From: a virus
Reading direction: 5' to 3' (one strand)
DNA: 49,038 nucleotides
IMG/VR virus record: IMGVR_UViG_3300025636_000007
Span: 1-49,038 of that record
In this document: positions 43,274-49,038 of the stretch, in pieces
Layout: every line of letters begins with the position of its first letter
How positions within the stretch are numbered: the stretch's first letter is position 1
The notes under the pieces: generated by a model
Told to the model about the DNA's origin: nothing
Database searches by the model: none
What the model saw: the letters and a program-made list of their open reading frames with translations, nothing else
Position numbers and translations under genes: made by a program

Positions 43274-43547
43274 ATTCAGCGTCCTCTTTAGATTCTTCTC
43301 CATCTTCAGAATGAATGAACTTTAAGAATTCTTCATCGCCATCAAGCATTACGATAACACTTTCGATAGATTGAAGTGCGGTTTCCATATTCTTCAATAG
43401 TTGTTCATCTTTCGTTTCTTTTTGAGCTTCTTCAGCGTAGTCCTGTAAAGACTCAATGTAAACAATACGCATGAACTCACGCGTGATTAGTTCAACTTCG
43501 TTTTTAGCAAATTGACCTAAGTCAATTAAATTTTCTGGTGCGGCCAT
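43260..43547 (-). CDS. Acidic protein of unknown function (95 aa)
   Basis: The start is at MAAPENLIDLGQF (43547): its ATG overlaps the upstream TAA (TAATG) and GAGGA lies at good distance, whereas an ATG three codons upstream is too close to that site. The protein is helical, acidic at its C-terminus (SEDGEESKEDAEYDRF) and includes ELITREFMRIVYIESLQDYA. No known domain is visible. Probably an early or middle host-takeover or replication accessory protein. Confidence 0.72.
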   Translation of the reverse strand: MAAPENLIDLGQFAKNEVELITREFMRIVYIESLQDYAEEAQKETKDEQLLKNMETALQSIESVIVMLDGDEEFLKFIHSEDGEESKEDAEYDRF

Positions 43548-43771
43548 TAGTTCCATTCCTCGTTATTGGTAGCTTTATAAACATCATTAAAATGAGCATT
43601 GACATATCTGTCAGTGTCATGCCAACTAATGTTGGACTTATAATCTCCACGGTCTAACGCTTCGACTTCTTTCGCAAGTAGTAAATTAGATTTACGTACC
43701 TTAGAACTTTTCTGAACTTTCATTGCTGCGCGACGAATCATCGCGTATCTCATAACTTTATCTACAGCCAT
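43547..43771 (-). CDS. Basic protein of unknown function (74 aa)
   Basis: The N-terminus MAVDKVMRYAMIRRAAMKVQ is basic and helical, then KSSKVRKSNLLLAKEVEALD, and a C-terminal segment KSNISWHDTDRYVNAHFNDV with His/Asp/Trp. No family recognised. The ATG overlaps a perfect sigma70 -10 element (43770-43775), and the ribosome site is weak, so the true start might instead be the Met at codon 7. It is coupled to the acidic protein. Confidence 0.65.
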   Translation of the reverse strand: MAVDKVMRYAMIRRAAMKVQKSSKVRKSNLLLAKEVEALDRGDYKSNISWHDTDRYVNAHFNDVYKATNNEEWN

Positions 43772-43798
43772 TATACATTAACCCTTATCTTGTGTCAA
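43770..43798 (-). promoter_or_regulatory. Consensus sigma70 promoter overlapping a start codon
   Basis: TTGACA (43798-43793), 17-base spacer, TATAAT (43775-43770) on the minus strand. The last two bases of the -10 are the first two bases of the 74-aa gene's ATG, so this promoter's RNA starts inside that gene. It can serve the gp33-gp32 end of the operon. Confidence 0.7.
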
Positions 43799-43912
43799 GT
43801 AATACTTACCTGTTTTTTTAGATTCTTTCTTACGGTCGATATGAACCGCAGCGACATTATACTTTCTCGCATATTTGGCCACTGGATTATTAGTCTTAGT
43901 CTTAGTCTTCAT
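43778..43912 (-). CDS. Small basic phage protein (44 aa)
   Basis: A 44-codon gene: MKTKTKTNNPVAKYARKYNV followed by AAVHIDRKKESKKTGKYY and LTQDKG. The NPVAKYARKYN-AAVHIDRKKESKK core is a small conserved protein of unknown function in many lytic phages. The start follows a GAGC-type weak site within the end of the MazG-like gene, whose stop it overlaps. Its last codons form the -35 element of the promoter at 43770-43798. Confidence 0.8.
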   Translation of the reverse strand: MKTKTKTNNPVAKYARKYNVAAVHIDRKKESKKTGKYYLTQDKG

Positions 43913-44168
43913 TGAGCAAGTCCGACCATATCTTGAGTTTCTCACGTTTCATATTGGCATTCGCTTCAATGTCAGTAAATGATACAAGGTCATATTCTTG
44001 ACACAAATCAATCATACATTGGAGGTCACCAAGTTCTTTAACGAACCTCTGAAGGGTGTGAGGGTCTTGACCGAATCGTTTTAGTTTCGATGCGATCTGA
44101 ATAACTTCTGCGCACTCTTCCTGAAGAATCGTTAAGAGTTCGGTACAACTATCATTGTGTTTTAACAT
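43902..44168 (-). CDS. MazG-like nucleotide pyrophosphohydrolase
   Basis: An 88-residue protein with the MazG-type core LLTILQEECAEVIQIASKLK (EExxE metal motif) and FVKELGDLQCMIDLCQEY (ExxD metal motif), plus the C-terminal NMKREKLKIWSDLL. Such enzymes hydrolyse nucleoside triphosphates, including non-canonical ones; in marine phages they have been proposed to alter the host nucleotide pool or (p)ppGpp signals. A G-rich site (GGGGG) precedes the ATG. Located in an early operon driven by the promoter at 44453-44481. Confidence 0.82.
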   Translation of the reverse strand: MLKHNDSCTELLTILQEECAEVIQIASKLKRFGQDPHTLQRFVKELGDLQCMIDLCQEYDLVSFTDIEANANMKREKLKIWSDLLNED

Positions 44169-44169
44169 C

Positions 44170-44421
44170 TTAGACCCCCATCAATTTATTATCACGGAAA
44201 TACATTCCCGCTGGAGCGGTCAACTTACCGAGCATTGCCCAGTCTTCAAGTTTCAACGCAGGGACATATTGACCGTACTGGTCAGCAAACTCTTTGCCCA
44301 TCTCGTTATACTCATTAAGATACTGGAGGGCAGCTTCTGCGGCAAGTTTAGCATCTTTATTCTCAAAGGTCTTCTCGTCATAACGATTAGTAATTTTTGG
44401 TTTAGCAACAAATTTAAACAT
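44170..44421 (-). CDS. Unknown early protein (83 aa)
   Basis: Start at MFKFVAKPKITNRYDEKTFE (44421); GAGAGA lies upstream. Sequence is helical with an EAALQYLNEYNEMGKEFADQ stretch and ends AGMYFRDNKLMGV. No family recognised. It is the first gene after one of three near-identical sigma70 promoters, one base before the MazG-like gene, so it is likely expressed at once on infection. Confidence 0.72.
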   Translation of the reverse strand: MFKFVAKPKITNRYDEKTFENKDAKLAAEAALQYLNEYNEMGKEFADQYGQYVPALKLEDWAMLGKLTAPAGMYFRDNKLMGV

Positions 44422-44452
44422 AATATATTCTCTCTCAATCAATTAGGTAGCT

Positions 44453-44481
44453 ATTATACTTCTTTCGGAAACAAAAGTCAA
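44453..44481 (-). promoter_or_regulatory. Early sigma70 promoter, repeat family member 1
   Basis: TTGACT (44481-44476), 17-base spacer, TATAAT (44458-44453), minus strand. Flanks and leader match the promoters at 45582-45610 and 46217-46243 almost base for base (from about 44440 to 44490). Drives 44421 and the genes leading to gp33 and gp32. Confidence 0.88.
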
Positions 44482-44510
44482 GGCTTATTTCAATCTTTTT
44501 TCAAATTATT

Positions 44511-45068
44511 TTAGTAGTACCAGCTGTTGTAGTGACTAGCGTCCGCAGTAGTAGGACGAGCAGAGGAAAAAGAACTAGTCTTGAAACCACCGTAGTTGTC
44601 TAGACGTTTCTTCATCTCTTCGCCAATGAAAGAGTTGGGAACCGCACGAACATTCTGACAGTCATAACCCTCTGAACCTTTGACAGTCTCACACGCAATC
44701 TCACGAACGATTACAGTCTTCGCAGTAGGTTTCGCAACAACTTGGTAAAGGTCAACGTTGGTCTGTTCCCAGCCCCAAGAGTCAACGAAGATGTCACCGA
44801 CTTCAACACTGGCGGCAAGTTCTGCTGCCTTGATTTTCTTCTCTTCTTTCGCTTTGGCGCGGTATTCGATAGTGGCAAGACGGTCATCAATGAACTGTTG
44901 TTGTGCTTCGTACATGCTTTCAATAGTACGGTAACGGACGTGGTATTCATTCTTGACACCGAGACGGGCACGAGGAGCAATACGGTCGCACTTGGCAATC
45001 ATACGTTCTTCATCAATAGTAAGAATAAGGTCGTGTTTCGCAAACAATTCAATCATTTCATTTTTCAT
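44511..45068 (-). CDS. Unknown early protein with phage-common core (185 aa)
   Basis: The start is MKNEMIELFAKHDLILTIDE at 45068, after an AAGAGA site. A conserved core VEVGDIFVDSWGWEQTNVDL followed by YQVVAKPTAKTVIVREIA occurs in hypothetical proteins of many phages and some plasmids. A segment AKAEEKKIKAAELAASVE is helical. The C-terminal region is Ser/Tyr-rich (SSFSSARPTTADASHYNSWY). Function unknown; no catalytic motif visible. Driven by the promoter(s) at 45125-45152 and possibly 45202-45231. Confidence 0.75.
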   Translation of the reverse strand: MKNEMIELFAKHDLILTIDEERMIAKCDRIAPRARLGVKNEYHVRYRTIESMYEAQQQFIDDRLATIEYRAKAKEEKKIKAAELAASVEVGDIFVDSWGWEQTNVDLYQVVAKPTAKTVIVREIACETVKGSEGYDCQNVRAVPNSFIGEEMKKRLDNYGGFKTSSFSSARPTTADASHYNSWYY

Positions 45069-45098
45069 AATATAGTCTCTTTTCAAAGTAAAAACAAC

Positions 45099-45111
45099 GG
45101 GGACTCTCCCC
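45099..45111 (-). promoter_or_regulatory. Short leader hairpin (GGGGA-GAG-TCCCC)
   Basis: On the minus strand GGGGA and TCCCC can pair with a three-base loop, about 15 bases after the expected start of the 45125-45152 transcript. It may stabilise the 5' end; there is no T-run, so it is not a terminator. Confidence 0.45.
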
Positions 45112-45124
45112 AACCAACACAGCT

Positions 45125-45152
45125 ATTATACCATAGCTAAAAAAGAACACAA
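45125..45152 (-). promoter_or_regulatory. Sigma70 promoter of the 185-aa early gene
   Basis: TTGTGT (45152-45147), 16-base spacer, TATAAT (45130-45125), minus strand; TATAATAGCT continues like the repeat promoters. Good -10, weaker -35. Confidence 0.7.
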
Positions 45153-45201
45153 CACTTATTTCACTTATTTTTAGAACACTTTGTTATAAGACTGGCACAT
45201 G

Positions 45202-45231
45202 GTTATAACTTTTTAGTATATCATCAGTCAA
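45202..45231 (-). promoter_or_regulatory. Possible second sigma70 promoter upstream of the 185-aa gene
   Basis: TTGACT (45231-45226), 18-base spacer, TATAAC (45207-45202), minus strand. It lies in the 172-base gap 45069-45240, which holds nothing else that I can recognise besides this, the 45125 promoter and the leader hairpin. Confidence 0.45.
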
Positions 45232-45240
45232 GGGGGGTTA

Positions 45241-45531
45241 CTAAGTGTTTCTGACTTTTTTCAATTTCCCCATGACGATATCAACGGCACACCCACTAAC
45301 ACCACCAACGTTCCATTCGTATTCGTTACCACTTCTACTCTTGGCACCACCGTCGTAGTCTTTCCAGTCATAGATAGTCACCGGAGTCGGTTCCCCGTAA
45401 TAGTCCCACCCCTCAAAGCACCACTCGGTACTAACCTTATCGTCGCCACACTGGGCGTTTAATTCGGGTTCTCCCAAGGCCTCTACTAATTCATGATATG
45501 TCGCCTTGACATATCCCTGTAAGTGTATCAT
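45241..45531 (-). CDS. Unknown early protein (96 aa)
   Basis: Start MIHLQGYVKATYHELVEALG at 45531, with an AAGGA site; an upstream in-frame GTG at 45567 has no site and sits very close to the transcript start. The sequence has the pattern TYHELVEALGEPELN, STEWCFEGW, PVTIYDWKDYDGG, WNVGG-GCAVDIVMG, a form seen in small phage proteins of unknown function that look like variable beta-alpha folds. Two Cys (about 48 and 85) could be paired or bind metal. It is transcribed from the promoter at 45582-45610. Confidence 0.75.
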   Translation of the reverse strand: MIHLQGYVKATYHELVEALGEPELNAQCGDDKVSTEWCFEGWDYYGEPTPVTIYDWKDYDGGAKSRSGNEYEWNVGGVSGCAVDIVMGKLKKVRNT

Positions 45532-45581
45532 ATTATATTCCTTATTTGTTTTCAATTTATCTCTCACTCAATTAGGTAGCT

Positions 45582-45610
45582 ATTATACTTCTTTCGGAAA
45601 CAAAAGTCAA
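45582..45610 (-). promoter_or_regulatory. Early sigma70 promoter, repeat family member 2
   Basis: TTGACT (45610-45605), 17-base spacer, TATAAT (45587-45582), minus strand. The spacer and leader match member 1; the -35 sits four bases past the stop of the preceding small gene. Confidence 0.88.
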
Positions 45611-45613
45611 GGC

Positions 45614-45769
45614 TTATTTTAGAATTGGGTGAATAAAATTCTTAGTATTATAGTACTCCATTAGGATGGAGCGCACAATTGCAACGCTTGAGTTGTGGAT
45701 GGCAACTAGATTAGTGAGATTTAAGTCACTATTGTTTAGGTGGATATTAATCAGTTCTTTATTACTCAT
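45614..45769 (-). CDS. Small early protein (51 aa)
   Basis: A 51-codon gene from ATG 45769: MSNKELINIHLNNSDLNLTN followed by LVAIHNSSVAIVRSILMEYY and a short tail. AGAGAGA lies upstream. It is the third gene after the 46217-46243 promoter and stops just before the next promoter. No family recognised; its helical, Asn-rich form suggests a small host-interaction protein. Confidence 0.6.
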   Translation of the reverse strand: MSNKELINIHLNNSDLNLTNLVAIHNSSVAIVRSILMEYYNTKNFIHPILK

Positions 45770-45790
45770 AATAATCTCTCTACTCTTTTT

Positions 45791-45967
45791 TTAACAATTA
45801 AATGAATATTTTAAATAATTAGGAGTCAACTGTCGTTCCCAAGCATTAAACTGCATACGTTTCTCTAGGGAATGAACCACTTTAGGTGTCTCCATAAAAG
45901 GGCGATCCGCACCAAGCGCTTTTTCAAACTTCTTCGCGTTATATTTTGTACGTGTAACTTTAGCCAT
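45791..45967 (-). CDS. Small early protein (58 aa)
   Basis: A 58-codon gene from ATG 45967: MAKVTRTKYNAKKFEKALGA followed by DRPFMETPKVVHSLEKRMQF, then AWERQLTPNYLKYSFN. A strong AAGGAAA site precedes it. Basic, probably helical. No family recognised. It sits 15 bases after the stop of the 67-aa gene in the same early transcript. Confidence 0.72.
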   Translation of the reverse strand: MAKVTRTKYNAKKFEKALGADRPFMETPKVVHSLEKRMQFNAWERQLTPNYLKYSFNC

Positions 45968-45982
45968 AATATATTTCCTTAA

Positions 45983-46183
45983 TTAAAGAGTGTAAACACC
46001 AACACCATTACATTCAGCATATGGGCCTTGAATGTTTTTCATTTCGACGATGTGACCGTCACCTTCTTCGTTAACAATCTTAACGTGACCGTTCTCGGCG
46101 ATCCACTCAACAACACACTCTTCGATAGGATGCATCGCACCCCAGAAAGCAACAACTGTTTGACCAACTTCAACTTTATTCAT
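45983..46183 (-). CDS. Small SH3-like early protein (66 aa)
   Basis: The start is MNKVEVGQTVVAFWGAMHPI at 46183, after the GAGAGA-rich leader; a longer frame to 46243 would begin inside the promoter. Sequence VEVGQTVVAFWGAMHPIEEC followed by VVEWIAENGHVKIVNEEGD is a small beta-barrel (KOW/SH3-like) pattern. Possible nucleic-acid or protein binding; role unknown. First gene after the third copy of the repeated promoter. Confidence 0.7.
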   Translation of the reverse strand: MNKVEVGQTVVAFWGAMHPIEECVVEWIAENGHVKIVNEEGDGHIVEMKNIQGPYAECNGVGVYTL

Positions 46184-46216
46184 AATAACTTCTCTCTCTC
46201 TCTCAATTAGGTAGCT

Positions 46217-46243
46217 ATTATACTTCTTGAAAACAAAAGTCAA
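46217..46243 (-). promoter_or_regulatory. Early sigma70 promoter, repeat family member 3 (short spacer)
   Basis: TTGACT (46243-46238), 15-base spacer, TATAAT (46222-46217), minus strand. It shares the flanks and the leader AGCTACCTAATTGAGAGA with members 1 and 2 but has lost two bases from the spacer (and differs in the middle), which should weaken it. Confidence 0.78.
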
Positions 46244-46247
46244 GGCT

Positions 46248-46631
46248 TTATTTTAACTTTTTTAACTTTTTTTTGGCTGGAGGTTTATCGCCGGACGTTT
46301 TGCGTTTCACCGTAGGTTTTTTTGGAGGGGTTTTCTTTGGGGCATCTTTCTTAACAGTAGCACTTTTACGCGGCTTTCTTTTTGGTTTATCAACACTTTC
46401 TGGTGGCTGAGGGAATTTCTTAGATAAGAACTCATTAACAGAATAACCGCATGTTCTCAACTCTTTGAAAAACCTGGCATGTGATGTCATATCCCATTGA
46501 TGGGGGGTAGGTAAGAATTCACCATAGTGATCCATAACAATGTCAGACAAGCGTTGACATTCCAAAGAATCATTGTCAAATAAGTATCTAACTTTTCTAT
46601 GATAATTTAATTTAACTATCTTATCATTCAT
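46248..46631 (-). CDS. Protein with lysine-rich disordered tail (127 aa)
   Basis: Residues 1-80 look folded: KIVKLNYHRKVRYLFDNDSL, IVMDHYGEFLPTPHQWDM, FFKELRTCGYSVNEFLSK. Residues from about 80 to the end are a Lys/Pro/Thr-rich, disordered tail (PKRKPRKSATVKK, PKKTPPKKPTVKRK, PAKKKLKKLK), like histone H1 or AlgP tails. It probably binds nucleic acid. Start overlaps the upstream stop as ATGA. No family recognised. Confidence 0.75.
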   Translation of the reverse strand: MNDKIVKLNYHRKVRYLFDNDSLECQRLSDIVMDHYGEFLPTPHQWDMTSHARFFKELRTCGYSVNEFLSKKFPQPPESVDKPKRKPRKSATVKKDAPKKTPPKKPTVKRKTSGDKPPAKKKLKKLK

Positions 46632-46903
46632 TGGGCAACCTCACTAAAAAATATACCTACACGTGACGCACCTTCACCGACGTTACGAATCCTGTACGTT
46701 TCAACTTCTTCTCTTTCACCATTGTCCCATCTGATAGAAACTTTGCTATTGGTGATACCACGTTGACCACATATAACCCCGTTATCTTCTGGATATACGG
46801 AACTATAATATCTATGAACCTGTTGTCCAATTAAGTTCACCCGATTCTTAGCCTCTTGTTTACGTTGATTCATAAAAAGCACCGCAGTACTACATCTTCT
46901 CAT
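46628..46903 (-). CDS. Unknown protein downstream of the methyltransferase (91 aa)
   Basis: Start MRRCSTAVLFMNQRKQEAKN at 46903, with GAGGAAA at good distance; an internal Met at codon 11 is possible. Later RVNLIGQQVHRYYSSVYPED and KVSIRWDNGEREEVETYRIR form a small beta domain. No family recognised. It lies 25 bases after the methyltransferase stop and overlaps the Lys-rich gene (ATGA), so it belongs to the restriction-modification transcript. Confidence 0.7.
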   Translation of the reverse strand: MRRCSTAVLFMNQRKQEAKNRVNLIGQQVHRYYSSVYPEDNGVICGQRGITNSKVSIRWDNGEREEVETYRIRNVGEGASRVGIFFSEVAQ

Positions 46904-46928
46904 TTCACATTTTCCTCTATACTCATTA

Positions 46929-47861
46929 TCAACAATTCCAGATATAAATCTTATCCTGTTTCTTTTTACCTTTTTTCAACGAGTCAACTTTTTGACCCAT
47001 CTGTTGTTTGAGGTCTTCCTCATCATGACATGCCGGTAACCCAAATGATACCGCATCCTCATACATTTTAGGTGATATGTTAAAACAGACGTGACCACCC
47101 GTCTTTATGTTATCAACGCATTTCTGCCAGAGAGGTATAAAGAATTCGGTGTAGAACTTCTCATCAGACTCCCAAGGTGTCATATGTTCATATATTTCTA
47201 AGTTAACATAAGGCGGTGACGTGAGCACAAAGTCATAATCTATTTGAGTGAAGTCTACATCGAGTGCGCTTTTCCAAATCATTTCCAATTTAGGTTCATC
47301 ACCAAACATAGGATTTTCTTGGTCTAAGAATGTTATCATGTCATTATAGGCATCAACCATTTCTACGTTGGTATCGATACCCGTGTAATCTATACCTAGA
47401 CTCCACGCACCTAACATTCGACCACCCCATCCAGCTGTAGGGTCTAGTACACTTTTAGCATTGTATTTTTTATACAGGTACTTTGCGGTAGTCGCTTTGA
47501 ACATGACAATAGAACCTAAGTTGATTCTAAAACATTCAAAGACATTACCGGCAGGTGTCCTACCTCCACGGTTTCGTTTTTGGGTAGAATCAATCAGTTT
47601 ATCCCATTGTTCTTTGTCGCTGTGGATATCATAGATAGTTTTACCATCTTGGCGTTTACACTTTAATAGGTTTTTTAATTGGAAGTGATACAGGAATGGA
47701 TTACCAGAGAAGTTGTTGGAATTCTCTTGGGCGTCAAACTTGTTGAGATTAAACAAATCCTTTCTGAGTTCTGCCACATCGATATTCTTATGATTCTCGA
47801 TATCTTCAACTGTGACAGAATCCAAATGTAAATTCACTGGTTTTAATTCAACTTCAGACAT
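46929..47861 (-). CDS. DNA methyltransferase (SPPY, likely amino-MTase)
   Basis: The 310-residue protein has motif I LDPTAGWGGRMLG (residues 139-151, SAM binding) followed by GIDTNVEMVD, and the catalytic motif TSPPY at 214-218. SPPY and its neighbours are typical of N4-cytosine or N6-adenine DNA methyltransferases. Motif I comes before motif IV. The N-terminal part holds a helical region and TPAGNVFECFRINLGSIVMF. It sits eight bases inside the end of the PD-(D/E)XK endonuclease gene, so the two are coupled and may form a modification-restriction pair. It could protect phage DNA or mark it. Confidence 0.85.
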   Translation of the reverse strand: MSEVELKPVNLHLDSVTVEDIENHKNIDVAELRKDLFNLNKFDAQENSNNFSGNPFLYHFQLKNLLKCKRQDGKTIYDIHSDKEQWDKLIDSTQKRNRGGRTPAGNVFECFRINLGSIVMFKATTAKYLYKKYNAKSVLDPTAGWGGRMLGAWSLGIDYTGIDTNVEMVDAYNDMITFLDQENPMFGDEPKLEMIWKSALDVDFTQIDYDFVLTSPPYVNLEIYEHMTPWESDEKFYTEFFIPLWQKCVDNIKTGGHVCFNISPKMYEDAVSFGLPACHDEEDLKQQMGQKVDSLKKGKKKQDKIYIWNC

Positions 47862-48528
47862 TAAATAATTTCTCGACCTTTTCTTCGGATAATGTTCGGT
47901 TTACATGTTTGAAATAATCTGAGAACTTAGCACCACCTGACTGAGTCCACATATTCCGCAGATAAAAGGCAAGACCTCTACCTTGATAGTCGGCAGCCTT
48001 CAGTTTGGCATTAAATTCGGCAACTCTTTTCATACTTTCTTGTTCGAATTCCTCAATGATTCTTCGCTGTTCATCATTCACAATATCTTCACCCATGTAC
48101 ATCGTAGTCTCATTAGACTTTTCTGAACAGAACAAGTAGACATAACCATCTTTAGGTAGACCACCGTTGTACATAGGGGCATTGTTTTTACTGCTCTTAC
48201 ATTCTAATAGAACTACGGTATTATCTACCTTAAATACGAAGTCCGGAGAGTTGTGGGTACCTGTAGGTTGAGTGAAGTACACATTGTCAGGAACACTATC
48301 ATGATGCTCACCACGCAACAACGCATCTCGGAAGTCAACGACACTGGTAAATCCTAGACTAGACGCTAGTTCTTTGAAGTCGCTCTGTACTAATGAATTG
48401 CTCAACAGCACATCTTCTACGGCATCTTCGTGACTCGCCACATTGTGTACGGTACCACTCACTGCCTGGTAGTTTCTGAAATAAGGTAATGCGATTAATT
48501 GGGCGTGGATTGCTTTAGATAAATTCAT
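47854..48528 (-). CDS. PD-(D/E)XK endonuclease (restriction-like)
   Basis: The 224-residue protein has the catalytic signature NSPDFVFKVDNTVVLLECKS: P95-D96, a 12-residue spacing, then E109-C-K111, as in type II restriction nucleases. Downstream MYNGGLPKDGYVYLFCSEKS looks like the strand and loop that follow the active site in that fold. The N-terminus has AIHAQLIALPYFRNYQAVSG and VVDFRDALLRGEHH, probably DNA-binding. It is first in a transcript with the methyltransferase (overlap eight bases). It would cleave unmethylated host or competing phage DNA. The target sequence is not readable. Confidence 0.82.
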   Translation of the reverse strand: MNLSKAIHAQLIALPYFRNYQAVSGTVHNVASHEDAVEDVLLSNSLVQSDFKELASSLGFTSVVDFRDALLRGEHHDSVPDNVYFTQPTGTHNSPDFVFKVDNTVVLLECKSSKNNAPMYNGGLPKDGYVYLFCSEKSNETTMYMGEDIVNDEQRRIIEEFEQESMKRVAEFNAKLKAADYQGRGLAFYLRNMWTQSGGAKFSDYFKHVNRTLSEEKVEKLFNV

Positions 48529-48554
48529 AATATATCCTAAGTTAATGTGTAGTC

Positions 48555-48584
48555 ATTATAACATATATTTACATTAGTTGTCAA
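48555..48584 (-). promoter_or_regulatory. Consensus sigma70 promoter of the endonuclease-methyltransferase operon
   Basis: TTGACA (48584-48579), 18-base spacer, TATAAT (48560-48555), minus strand: perfect hexamers. It overlaps the last codons of the metalloprotease-like gene. Confidence 0.85.
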
Positions 48585-49020
48585 TACACGCTAGATAAAT
48601 TTCTTCCTCGGTACCGTACGCTTCATGTTCCCACGGGTGGTCATTGTAGGCAACCCCAATATATTCAACACCATCGAATGTTTGTTTAGAAGTCATACAC
48701 TGTTCACCGGCATCGTTTGTTCTTAAAACAAACCCATTATTAACAAGACGACCAGATGCCATTTGTTTAGCGTGAACTAATTCGTGCGCGATGTTTATCA
48801 TTAGGTCTTTCATTGGAATCCGACCCACTTCGTCGCTGCGGGCAATCTCCACTTGAACTTCTTCTTCGTCACCATTACAATAACCACCGGCGCCACCCAT
48901 ACAACGGGGGGTGAAGTCTAATTCAAATAAACATTCTTCAAACTCATCCAGACCTAAGTGGTTGTAAACTCGACTCACATAGTCTAACAGTTTCTGACTG
49001 GTAGTACCTTGAATAATCAT
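48574..49020 (-). CDS. HExxH metalloprotease-like protein (start near right edge)
   Basis: The 148-residue protein contains HELVHAKQMASGRL at about residue 84 (two His ligands and a catalytic Glu) and later DHPWEHEAYG, where a Glu or His may be the third zinc ligand. This is the SprT/gluzincin pattern. I prefer MIIQGTTSQKLLDYVSR at 49020; a codon-3 alternative at 49029 exists and the true start may lie beyond the window. It could process a protein during infection or act on host proteins. Such small HExxH proteins occur in marine T4-like phages. Confidence 0.72.
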   Translation of the reverse strand: MIIQGTTSQKLLDYVSRVYNHLGLDEFEECLFELDFTPRCMGGAGGYCNGDEEEVQVEIARSDEVGRIPMKDLMINIAHELVHAKQMASGRLVNNGFVLRTNDAGEQCMTSKQTFDGVEYIGVAYNDHPWEHEAYGTEEEIYLACIDN

Positions 49021-49038
49021 GTTATACATTATATTGTA

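Noticed and set aside
46191-46204. TCTCTC microsatellite
   Set aside because: It is the short GAGAGA-type leader after the third early promoter and varies in length between copies; I see no further function.

Overview
The window is a 49-kb piece of a T4-like contractile-tailed phage (myovirus). The evidence is a dense set of T4-type virion genes: gp6, gp8, gp25, gp53, gp48, gp27, a gp5-type hub protein, gp4 and a gp26-type protein, plus the single-stranded DNA-binding protein gp32 and the late-transcription coactivator gp33. At least ten T4-type late promoters (TATAAATA) and a set of near-consensus bacterial sigma70 promoters support this. Several gene types are, to my knowledge, typical of marine relatives of T4 (cyanophage- and pelagiphage-like): a 2OG-Fe(II) oxygenase, a DUF4815 protein, a MazG-like protein and a giant aromatic tetrapeptide-repeat protein. 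The host cannot be fixed from the sequence. The consensus sigma70 promoters and UUCG-loop terminator fit a proteobacterial host.

Layout, left to right. (1) 1-8228, minus strand: tail-fibre genes, including the N-terminal 1,286 residues of a giant fibre that runs off the left edge. (2) 8312-10190, minus: a cassette of an oxygenase, a glycosyltransferase and a small unknown protein, bounded by terminators. (3) 10318-18338, minus: the 1,714-residue tetrapeptide-repeat protein and a run of small appendage proteins. (4) 18338-37226, minus: baseplate genes (DUF4815 protein, gp8, fibre and tip proteins, gp6, gp25, gp5, gp27, gp53, gp48). (5) A pair of inward-facing late promoters at 37241-37265 separates this block from a plus-strand tail block, 37278-41712: gp4, a probable gp2-like protein, a tube or tube-initiator protein, a gp26-type chaperone with a probable -1 frameshift extension, and a tape-measure protein. 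(6) 41759-49020, minus: replication, transcription and host-takeover genes (gp32, gp33, MazG-like, many small proteins, a DNA methyltransferase next to a PD-(D/E)XK endonuclease, an HExxH metalloprotease-like protein).

How it works together. The right-hand region is read from strong sigma70 promoters (48555-48584, 46217-46243, 45582-45610, 45125-45152, 44453-44481, 43770-43798) and would be expressed early. Its product gp33 is needed for the late promoters that drive the structural blocks. The endonuclease/methyltransferase pair could attack unmodified DNA while virion-derived DNA is protected. Late genes then build baseplate, tube and fibres. The glycosyltransferase and oxygenase beside the repeat protein could modify virion proteins.

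Most unusual points: the approximately 357-unit tetrapeptide repeat protein; a likely programmed -1 frameshift on an eight-T run at the end of the gp26-type gene; a late promoter embedded in a terminator stem; a consensus promoter that runs straight into a terminator; face-to-face late promoters; and a phage-borne restriction-modification-like pair. No gene-free stretch exceeds about 170 bases. I saw no tRNA, rRNA, CRISPR array or insertion sequence.
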